Positions 1 through 5,505 of a DNA stretch of 8,587 nt are shown here, one piece after another. The stretch is from JAYEMH01 sp034717985 [NCBI: Candidatus Ratteibacteria bacterium] (lineage in GTDB: Bacteria; CAZDME01; JAYEMH01): the NCBI GenBank assembly GCA_034717985.1, contig JAYEMH010000003.1, forward strand, positions 1 to 8,587, read 5' to 3'. The position numbers and the translations under genes were made by a program. The notes beneath the pieces were generated by a model. The model saw nothing but the letters and a program-made list of their open reading frames with translations. It did not search any database and was not told where the DNA came from. Within the stretch, counting starts at the first letter, position 1. Each line of letters starts with the position of its first letter.

Positions 1-274
1 TGGCCGATGAAATTTTTCCCCAGCCCAGATGACACAATTTGTCGTAGTAATAGCAACCACTACAGTTGTGTTTTTTTAACAAAATCTGGATTATCACAAC
101 CAAGACTGCCCATATAATAGTGAGCAACGGTAAGCCAAATGGCATCCATATCGGCCAAATAAGATATCCTGCCAGTACCCACATTGTTAAATGAAGTAAG
201 TTTTCACCAATAATCCATAATAGAGAAAACGATTCGGTTCCAGAAACAATTTTGTCTTGATAGCATTTATACAT
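1..274 (-). CDS. Partial small two-helix membrane protein of unknown function; candidate first integron cassette gene (3' end off window)
   Basis: An open frame begins with ATG at 272-274 on the minus strand and stays open to the left edge, so only the first 91 residues are visible. A good ribosome binding site (AAAGGAG, minus strand of 281-287) lies 6 bases upstream. Residues ~16-43 and ~47-66 are hydrophobic and Trp-rich and look like two membrane helices. They are followed by KKHNCSGCYYYDKLCHLGWGK, with Cys71, Cys74 and Cys81, which could bind metal or form a disulfide on one membrane face. I do not recognise a named family and assign no function. The gene diverges from the integrase and starts 17 bases past a GTTRRRY core, the position and orientation of the first cassette of an integron. 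The coding call is strong (start signal, long open frame, coherent membrane topology). Its cassette status is inference, because the attC that should follow its stop lies outside the window. Confidence 0.8.
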   Translation of the reverse strand, partial: MYKCYQDKIVSGTESFSLLWIIGENLLHLTMWVLAGYLIWPIWMPFGLPLLTIIWAVLVVIIQILLKKHNCSGCYYYDKLCHLGWGKISSA

Positions 275-280
275 TTTCCA

Positions 281-287
281 CTCCTTT
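281..287 (-). promoter_or_regulatory. Shine-Dalgarno site of the divergent membrane-protein ORF
   Basis: The minus strand reads AAAGGAG here, 6 bases before the ATG at 272-274. It fixes the start of a gene whose stop is outside the window. The site begins only 4 bases after the candidate recombination core, so the ribosome binding site would travel with the cassette. Confidence 0.75.
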
Positions 288-291
288 ATCT

Positions 292-298
292 ACCTAAC
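292..298 (-). other. attI: Candidate attI recombination core (GTTAGGT, fits GTTRRRY)
   Basis: The minus strand reads GTTAGGT, a full match to the GTTRRRY core where integron integrases cut between G and TT. It sits between the integrase gene and the divergent ORF, in the orientation expected for attI joined to a first cassette. With one spacer base it forms an imperfect dyad with 300-306 (plus-strand GTTAATA), resembling the paired L and R boxes of a simple integrase site. A GTTRRRY match is expected by chance about once per 1024 positions per strand, so the motif alone is weak. The support comes from its place between Pc and the ribosome binding site. The full attI cannot be delimited from sequence, because attI sites are conserved only at the core. 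Confidence 0.55.
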
Positions 299-307
299 AG
301 TTAATAG

Positions 308-326
308 ACGAAGTTCGTAATTCGTA
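308..326. repeat. Short inverted and direct repeats in the presumed attI
   Basis: ACGAAGTTCGT (308-318) is an inverted repeat with 5-base arms around one G. TTCGTA occurs at 314-319 and again at 321-326, a 7-base-period direct repeat. In characterised attI sites, accessory integrase-binding direct repeats lie on the integrase side of the core, as these do (10 bases from the dyad). Assignment as accessory integrase sites is inference. Confidence 0.4.
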
Positions 327-344
327 GATTTACTTATTATTAAC

Positions 345-373
345 ATTATATCTTGGGTATCTTTACTGGTCAA
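345..373 (-). promoter_or_regulatory. Pc: Near-consensus sigma-70 promoter, candidate cassette promoter Pc
   Basis: On the minus strand TTGACC (plus 368-373) is followed after exactly 17 bases by TATAAT (plus 345-350). This is a five-of-six -35 box, optimal spacing and a perfect -10 box. Transcription would start near 338, cross the candidate attI core at 292-298 and enter the membrane-protein ORF at 274. That is the geometry of an integron Pc placed between intI and attI. The 5' leader would be about 64 bases. The promoter reading is strong; its name follows from the context. Confidence 0.7.
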
Positions 374-385
374 GGAAAAAAATAC

Positions 386-414
386 TTGATTTATTTTCGT
401 AATTTATCTATAAT
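386..414 (+). promoter_or_regulatory. Sigma-70-like promoter for the integrase gene
   Basis: TTGATT (386-391) and TATAAT (409-414) are separated by 17 bases and point toward the integrase at 478. A second perfect TATAAT at 435-440 has no good -35 box at the usual distance, so either could serve. The start of transcription would be near 421 for the first or 447 for the second. No LexA box of a type I recognise overlaps either. Confidence 0.5.
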
Positions 415-440
415 AGCATAAAATACGTAATGCGTATAAT

Positions 441-470
441 ATAGGAATTTTGACAAAATAGGAATTGACA
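441..470 (+). repeat. Tandem 17-base-period repeat in the integrase leader
   Basis: ATAGGAATTTTGACA (441-455) is followed by ATAGGAATTGACA (458-470). The two copies share ATAGGAATT and then TTGACA, one having two extra T residues. They lie directly between the -10 boxes and the integrase start. This is where a dimeric repressor operator or a leader element would act. The second copy also supplies the only weak Shine-Dalgarno-like AGGAA (460-464), 13 bases before the ATG. Function is unknown. Confidence 0.5.
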
Positions 471-477
471 GTCCGCT

Positions 478-1797
478 ATGTTCAGCAAAACATTGCCCGA
501 ATTTCAGAAATATTTAGTTTCCCATAAATTGGTTTCTGAAAAAAATGTTTCTTATTATGCTCATTGGGTAAGCAAATTTTTAGCTTTTTCAAATAGCAAT
601 GAGAATCTGAACCAAGATTTACGCCTTAGAAAATTTTTAAGCCGCCTAGGGGCACAAAAAGATATTAGTGACTGGCAGGTCCAACAAGCAGAACAAGCAT
701 TGCGGTTATATATTGAACACTTCTTAGATGGCAATACTTCAAAACTTTATCCCAACTTGCCGCAAAACCAGCAAAAACATCCTATTCTTTCAGAAATCCT
801 CAGCAAAATGCGTGAGGCAATACGCATCAAGCATTATTCTTACAAAACTGAACGCTCATATATTGATTGGGTTAAAAGGTTTTACAATTATATCTTCAAT
901 GTAAAAAGAGAAGATAGCAATGTTCATAGTTTGGAGTCGGATGACGTAACGAGCTTTTTGAGCCATTTAGCTATTAAACAACGGGTTTCATCTTCTACAC
1001 AAAACCAGGCTTTTAATGCCCTCTTATTTTTATTTAGAGAGGTGCTTAAGATAAACCTTAATAATCTTGGCAAAACAGTCAGAGCAAAACGAGGACCAAA
1101 ACTGCCTGTTGTTTTAACAGTTGAAGAAGTGCAGGAACTATTTCAACATGTAAAAGGAAAGGACTTACTTAGCCTGCAATTATTGTATGGTTCAGGGCTT
1201 CGGCTTATGGAATTGGCCCGACTGAGGGTTAAAGATATTGATTTCAATGCCAATTTGCTCTTTGTGAGAAGCAGCAAACAAAATAAAGACCGTTCAACGA
1301 TGCTTCCTGAACATGTAAAGGATAAATTGCGTTTACATCTAAAAGAAGTAAAATCTTTGCATGAAAAAGATTTAAAGGATGGATATGGAGAAGTATATCT
1401 ACCAAATGCGATTGAACGTAAATACCCTAATGCGGCAAAGGATTGGTGCTGGCAATATGTTTTTCCGGCGCTAAAGCTTTCGATCGATCCTCGCAGTGGC
1501 AAAATTAGGCGCCATCATATCAGTGAAAAATCTATTCAAAATTCCGTAAAAAATGCGCTGAAAAAGACCGGTATCGCTAAACATGCAACCGTTCATACCT
1601 TAAGGCACAGTTTCGCTACTCATCTTTTGATGAATGGGGTTAATATAAGAGAAATTCAAGAACTTCTGGGGCATAAAAATATTGAAACAACAATGGTTTA
1701 TACTCATGTTTTAAGAGATATAAACATTGCTCCTAAAAGTCCACTTGACACTCTTTATGTAAATAACCACGAAAATAACATGCTATCAGAACATTAA
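478..1797 (+). CDS. intI: Integron integrase (tyrosine recombinase, IntI family), long form
   Basis: Site-specific recombinase that would insert and excise gene cassettes at attI and attC. The catalytic set is complete: Arg242 (GLRLMEL), Lys270 (QNKDR), His373 and Arg376 (HTLRHSF), His399 (LLGHK) and nucleophile Tyr408 (VYTH). Residues ~308-332 hold the insertion that separates IntI from XerC/D, with ERKYPNAAKDWCWQYVFPA. DPRSG and RRHH follow at 337-347, as in IntI1. The usual core-binding domain starts near residue 104 (ILSKMREAIRIKHYS). Before it lie about 100 extra residues that look like another SAM-like helical domain, making 439 residues against roughly 320-340 for class 1 integrases. 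An in-frame TGA at 466-468 makes 478 the earliest possible ATG. The gene ends in tandem TAA TGA, 8 bases from the convergent glmM stop. The reading frame is intact, so it is probably active. Sampled stretches look more AT-rich than the glm cluster. Confidence 0.95.
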   Translation: MFSKTLPEFQKYLVSHKLVSEKNVSYYAHWVSKFLAFSNSNENLNQDLRLRKFLSRLGAQKDISDWQVQQAEQALRLYIEHFLDGNTSKLYPNLPQNQQKHPILSEILSKMREAIRIKHYSYKTERSYIDWVKRFYNYIFNVKREDSNVHSLESDDVTSFLSHLAIKQRVSSSTQNQAFNALLFLFREVLKINLNNLGKTVRAKRGPKLPVVLTVEEVQELFQHVKGKDLLSLQLLYGSGLRLMELARLRVKDIDFNANLLFVRSSKQNKDRSTMLPEHVKDKLRLHLKEVKSLHEKDLKDGYGEVYLPNAIERKYPNAAKDWCWQYVFPALKLSIDPRSGKIRRHHISEKSIQNSVKNALKKTGIAKHATVHTLRHSFATHLLMNGVNIREIQELLGHKNIETTMVYTHVLRDINIAPKSPLDTLYVNNHENNMLSEH

Positions 1798-1805
1798 TGA
1801 TACAA

Positions 1806-3206
1806 TTATATATCCTTGTTTGCTTCCCTTAATCGTCTTTTTAAAGAGGCTAAAAGGGCTTTGGCCTTATGGTTGGTTTGGGCCTCACCCATAATCCTGA
1901 TAACCGGTTCGGTATTAGAGAGACGAACCAGCCACCAAAATTTATTTCCTTCTGCTCTAATGCCGTCGGAAAAATTAACTTTACAATTTTTAAGCTGTCC
2001 CTTGAATTTCTTCTTGAACACTTCAAAAACCTCTCTTCCCTTTGAAGAAGAAATCTTGACTTTATCGTTAAACCGGTAGTAACCCGGCAGCTCGCCGATT
2101 AATTGGGAAATTGTTTTACGGGAGGAAGCGGCTAATTCCAAAATCAAACCCATGCCCGCGAAACTATCTCTTCCCCAGTTAATCAGGGGACAAATAACAC
2201 CGCCATTTCCCTCGCCGCCGAAAGAGGCACCGGTTTCCTTCATTTTCTCAACTACATTTACCTCGCCGACCCTGGTGCGCCGGACTTTCCAATCGGACAT
2301 TCTGGCCATGTCCTCAACCATTTGCGAAGTCGCTAAATTAATAACAACTGTCCGTTCCCCCTGAAGGCGGCTTTCTTCAAATCTATTCAGCCATCCTTGA
2401 AAAGCCAAAGCCAGGCTATACTCTTCACCAATGGGTATACCTCGTTCAGATACAATCGCTAATCTATCCGCATCGGGATCCTGGGCAAAAGCCATGTCTA
2501 AATTATGCTTTTTTACTAATTGAGAAAGTTTCGTCAAATTTTGAGGTAAAGGTTCAGGCCCGCGGCCAAACCGGCCATTGGGATTTTCGTTAATAGAGAA
2601 AACCCGGCAATTCAATTTCTCCAGAAATTTCCGGCTGATTACCGCGCCAGCCCCGTTGACCGGATCGATACCCACCCTGAATCCTTTCTTTTTAATTGCC
2701 TGGCAGTCAATATACTTGAGAACCGTTTGAATGTGGGTGTCAATCGCTTTGGTCCCGCAGAATTTCACATCTTTAGAAAGAGAGAGTTTTTCCTTTTTAT
2801 GGCCTTGTTCTTTTTTAACCTTTTCAAAGCAATCCAGGAATCTTCTTAAATCGCGGGAATCCAGAAATGAGCCTTGAGAATTAACAAGTTTCAACCCGTT
2901 CCAATTGGAAGGATTGTGGCTGGCGGTAATAATCATTCCCCCGGCGGCTCTCATCTTTTTAACCAGAAGGAGTACGGTCGGAGTCGGCAAAATGCCTAAA
3001 TCAATGGCATTCCTTCCGGTTGTTTTTACCGCTTCGATGGCCGTCTGAGAAAATCGGCGTCCCGAGGGCCGGGTGTCCCGTCCGATTAAAATTTTTCCCC
3101 GGGAAAATTTTGAGAAAGCTAACGCCAAATCGAAAATAGTAGCACGAAAAAGGCTTTCTCCGACAATACCGCGAATACCCGAAAGACTTATTTTAAAATT
3201 TTCCAT
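1806..3206 (-). CDS. glmM: Phosphoglucosamine mutase, archaeal-type GlmM (alpha-D-phosphohexomutase family)
   Basis: Cytoplasmic enzyme expected to interconvert glucosamine-6-phosphate and glucosamine-1-phosphate on the way to UDP-GlcNAc. All four family signatures are present in order: the phosphoserine loop TASHNP (Ser96), the metal loop DPDADR (Asp243, Asp245, Asp247), the sugar-binding loop GGEGNGG (330-336) and the phosphate-binding loop RLSNTEP (428-434). Length 466 is normal. The GEGNGG loop differs from the GEQSGH of classical bacterial GlmM and matches archaeal-type phosphoglucosamine mutases. A phosphoglucomutase or phosphomannomutase role cannot be excluded from sequence alone. The neighbouring alternative GlmU makes the glucosamine substrate the best reading. 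It is the last gene of the three-gene cluster, 15 bases after the GlmU-like gene, with AGGAT as a modest ribosome binding site. No terminator is visible in the 8 bases before intI. Confidence 0.88.
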   Translation of the reverse strand: MENFKISLSGIRGIVGESLFRATIFDLALAFSKFSRGKILIGRDTRPSGRRFSQTAIEAVKTTGRNAIDLGILPTPTVLLLVKKMRAAGGMIITASHNPSNWNGLKLVNSQGSFLDSRDLRRFLDCFEKVKKEQGHKKEKLSLSKDVKFCGTKAIDTHIQTVLKYIDCQAIKKKGFRVGIDPVNGAGAVISRKFLEKLNCRVFSINENPNGRFGRGPEPLPQNLTKLSQLVKKHNLDMAFAQDPDADRLAIVSERGIPIGEEYSLALAFQGWLNRFEESRLQGERTVVINLATSQMVEDMARMSDWKVRRTRVGEVNVVEKMKETGASFGGEGNGGVICPLINWGRDSFAGMGLILELAASSRKTISQLIGELPGYYRFNDKVKISSSKGREVFEVFKKKFKGQLKNCKVNFSDGIRAEGNKFWWLVRLSNTEPVIRIMGEAQTNHKAKALLASLKRRLREANKDI

Positions 3207-3221
3207 CCAAAAGTTATCCTG

Positions 3222-4490
3222 TTAGGAAAAATCGCGTTCAGGCTTGGTCAGATTAAAAATTCCTGTAAGTAACTGCTTTTCCGCTAAAGACAGTTTTTTG
3301 GCCCGGCGAGCCATTACCCGGCTGGCGGTCTGGAGAGATTTTTCTAATCTATAAGTCTCCATCCGGCCTTTTTCTCCCCAGGAAAAAGAAGGGACAAATT
3401 TCGGAAATAAATTACTCCCAAAAAGATTGCAGCTCACACCGACCGCTGTTCCGGCATTAAATATAGTATTGATACCGGATTTAGAATGGTCTCCCATAAA
3501 AATCCCGGCAAAGGTTAATTCCGTATCGATATATTTGCCGTCAATAAATATCTTAATCGGACTATAGTTGTTTTTCAAATCGCTGTTAGTCGTTCCCGCT
3601 CCGAGATTAATCCAGCTTCCCAGATAAGAATGTCCGATGAAACCATCGTGCTGCTTATTGGTAAAGTTAAGAAAAATGGAATTCTCAATCTCCCCGCCAA
3701 TTTTACATCCCTCTCCAAGTGTTGTTCCCGAATAAATTTTTGCTCCCGCCTTTAGAGAGCTTCCCGCACCCACACAAACCGGCCCCTCTATCGTCACCTG
3801 GGGGAGAATCTTTACGCTCTTACCGATGATAATCGGTCCCTCTTCGGCATTCATTACTACCCCGGGGCTTATTTTTACCCCGCGGTCAATAAAAATATTT
3901 TTATCATTAATAAGATACGTCCCGGCTGGTATAGGGCTTAAGCATTTACCTAATTTTTTCGTTATACGGGCATCTTTTTTTATCCAACAGGAATTTTGAT
4001 TTACCAGTTCCCAGAGATAATGCGCTAATTTAACCTCCCGGCCTAATTTCTTTTTGGGCAGCCCGGGGATAAATTGCTTGAGCTGCCAGGAAAGCTTCAT
4101 CGGCTCTTCCTTTAAAACCTTTTTGACTTTCTTGAGTTTTTGACCTTCTATCCGTACAGCCGCTATTTCATCATCTTTGAGAAAAACCATCTCTTCGGCT
4201 TTCTCCCGGGATAAAATAGCCGAAAGATTCTCCTCTGCTAAAATCCGCCCGTTGATAAAAAGACAGCTTTGGCCGCTAAGGCGGTTAACGCAAACATCTG
4301 GGAAAGATTTTTTTAAAACCGGCGACAGGTAACTCCGGCAATGCAGGTTAACCGTCATCCGGGGGAAACACCTGGTTATCTTTTCCTTCAGGGTAGTCTT
4401 TCCACAAATCAACTCATACACAGGCCGCGTATAAACAAGAGGCAAGAAATTAACATAATGTCCATCTTCAAAAATGCAGATGCTATTCAT
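3222..4490 (-). CDS. Alternative bacterial GlmU-like sugar nucleotidyltransferase/acetyltransferase with left-handed beta-helix
   Basis: Probable bifunctional enzyme acetylating glucosamine-1-phosphate and joining it to UMP to give UDP-GlcNAc. It resembles the alternative bacterial GlmU type (TIGR03991-like), not classical GlmU. The N-terminal domain (~1-130) opens with CIFEDGHYVNFLPLVYTRP, the LPL-x-x-TRP start of that family, and lacks the classical LAAGxGTRM loop. From ~190 to ~355 imperfect hexapeptide repeats form a left-handed beta-helix. The helix contains GHSYLGSWINLGAGTTNSDL (286-305), which carries the likely acetyltransferase residues, including His287. Length 422 fits the family. 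It starts 3 bases after the PP-loop gene stop, with its AAAGGAGAT site inside the end of that gene, so translational coupling is likely. glmM follows directly. Uridylyltransferase activity is inferred from family and context; the N-terminal domain is divergent and could favour another sugar nucleotide. Confidence 0.8.
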   Translation of the reverse strand: MNSICIFEDGHYVNFLPLVYTRPVYELICGKTTLKEKITRCFPRMTVNLHCRSYLSPVLKKSFPDVCVNRLSGQSCLFINGRILAEENLSAILSREKAEEMVFLKDDEIAAVRIEGQKLKKVKKVLKEEPMKLSWQLKQFIPGLPKKKLGREVKLAHYLWELVNQNSCWIKKDARITKKLGKCLSPIPAGTYLINDKNIFIDRGVKISPGVVMNAEEGPIIIGKSVKILPQVTIEGPVCVGAGSSLKAGAKIYSGTTLGEGCKIGGEIENSIFLNFTNKQHDGFIGHSYLGSWINLGAGTTNSDLKNNYSPIKIFIDGKYIDTELTFAGIFMGDHSKSGINTIFNAGTAVGVSCNLFGSNLFPKFVPSFSWGEKGRMETYRLEKSLQTASRVMARRAKKLSLAEKQLLTGIFNLTKPERDFS

Positions 4491-4493
4491 CTT

Positions 4494-5441
4494 CTATCTC
4501 CTTTCCACCCAAAGAGCCTGGTTGAAGCCTTCTTTTATCGTGCCATAACTAACCTTAGTCTTTTCCTTTGTATTATCGCTATAGCGCGCCGTAAGCTTAG
4601 CGGCCTCCTCAATGGAAACCGGAGTTTTATCGCCTCTTAAAATAGCAATCGGACTGGGACAATCCTTCACTTCAAAAATAAGGTCTTCTTCTTCGGCCAA
4701 TTCCAAAAGCGATTCGTTTTCAGACTTGTCCCGGCCAACGACCACCTTGCCATTCCGGGAGGTACGAAAATGCCGGCCCACCTTAAGCAAAATTATATTA
4801 TTAAGGTTATCTTCCCCGTGAGTAAAGACATCAGATAGTCTGGCGGCAAAAGCAGGATCGGTAAGCAAACAGCCTCCGGCCGGCGGGGCATAATGTTTCA
4901 GGCGATATTCTTTCGCCAAAGCTAATTGAATTTTTCGAGACCGGCCGCTGATATCCAGCAGTTTAGCACGCGCCACAATACTTTCTCTCTCGGGAACGGT
5001 TGGGTCAAGCAGTTTAGCGGAAAGGGGACGCAAAAGAAAACCGGCGTTACCGGATTCAAACTCTATTATTTTTAAGGCGCGGCGGTTCTGTGATTTAGGC
5101 CGTTCGCCTAAAACATCCCCGGTAATAATAAAGGAAGCGCCGATTTCCTCAAGATATTCTCTGGCGGTTTTCAGCATTAAAATATGACAGTCAATGCAGG
5201 GATTAATATTTTTGCCATAGCCATACCGGGGATTTTTAATTAATTTTATAATATCATCGGAAATATCGACAATCTCTAACTTAAGATTTATCTCCCGGGC
5301 CGCCCGGCGGGCTATTTTTGAAGAAAAAAACGGGCTGATAAAATTTATTCCGATGACTTCAATTTTCTGGGCCTGTATGATTTTTACCGCTAAAACACTG
5401 TCTAATCCGCCGGAAAATAAAGCCAGGCACTTTTTTTTCAT
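4494..5441 (-). CDS. PP-loop ATPase (MnmA/ThiI-like tRNA thiolation enzyme) with C-terminal NFACT-R-like domain
   Basis: Probable tRNA-modifying enzyme that adenylates a nucleobase and transfers sulfur to it. The PP-loop SGGLDS is at residues 10-15. NINPCIDCH (Cys82, Cys85) matches the NPC-x-x-C segment of the thiouridylase MnmA, and GGCLLTDP supplies a second conserved cysteine (Cys191), giving the two-cysteine layout of such enzymes. TGDVLGERPKSQ (108-119) lies in the nucleotide-binding half. Residues ~215-290 (LKVGRHFRTSRNGKVVVGRD onward) resemble the NFACT-R RNA-binding domain, known from fusions to ThiI-like PP-loop proteins. There is no THUMP domain, so this is not classical ThiI, and the tRNA position modified cannot be told. 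AAGGAGAT stands directly before the ATG. It is the first gene of the cluster, just after the rplQ terminator. Annotation pipelines often name such proteins ThiI or DUF814. Confidence 0.78.
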   Translation of the reverse strand: MKKKCLALFSGGLDSVLAVKIIQAQKIEVIGINFISPFFSSKIARRAAREINLKLEIVDISDDIIKLIKNPRYGYGKNINPCIDCHILMLKTAREYLEEIGASFIITGDVLGERPKSQNRRALKIIEFESGNAGFLLRPLSAKLLDPTVPERESIVARAKLLDISGRSRKIQLALAKEYRLKHYAPPAGGCLLTDPAFAARLSDVFTHGEDNLNNIILLKVGRHFRTSRNGKVVVGRDKSENESLLELAEEEDLIFEVKDCPSPIAILRGDKTPVSIEEAAKLTARYSDNTKEKTKVSYGTIKEGFNQALWVERR

Positions 5442-5456
5442 ATCTCCTTTTTAAAG

Positions 5457-5483
5457 AAAAAAACCGAGAGAAATTTCTCGGTT
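5457..5483 (-). terminator. Rho-independent terminator of the alpha operon
   Basis: Arms AACCGAGA and TCTCGGTT (plus 5462-5469 and 5476-5483) form an 8-base-pair stem with a 6-base loop. On the minus strand the stem runs into a U tract (7 T residues, two of them in the stem). It begins 22 bases after the rplQ stop. A weaker T run on the plus side (5490-5494) could give some two-way activity, but no plus-strand gene is present to need it. Only 15 bases separate the terminator from the next start codon. Confidence 0.85.
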
Positions 5484-5505
5484 CACACTTTTTATTAAGG
5501 TTGGA

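Noticed and set aside
308-318. LexA (SOS) box in ACGAAGTTCGT
   Set aside because: The dyad has one central base, whereas the Bacillus-type box needs GAAC and GTTC four bases apart and the Escherichia coli type needs CTG-N10-CAG. Neither fits.
1143-1502. 119-codon open frame on the minus strand inside the integrase gene
   Set aside because: It lies wholly within the integrase coding frame, resembles no known protein and has no convincing start signal.
478-1797. XerC/XerD or phage integrase
   Set aside because: The ERKYPNAAKDWCWQYVF insertion between the catalytic Lys and His-x-x-Arg segments, with the DPRSG-RRHH stretch, is specific to integron integrases.
1806-3206. Insertion sequence or target duplication flanking the integrase
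   Set aside because: I found no terminal inverted repeats or tRNA fragment at the intI edges; glmM and the genes to the right are intact.
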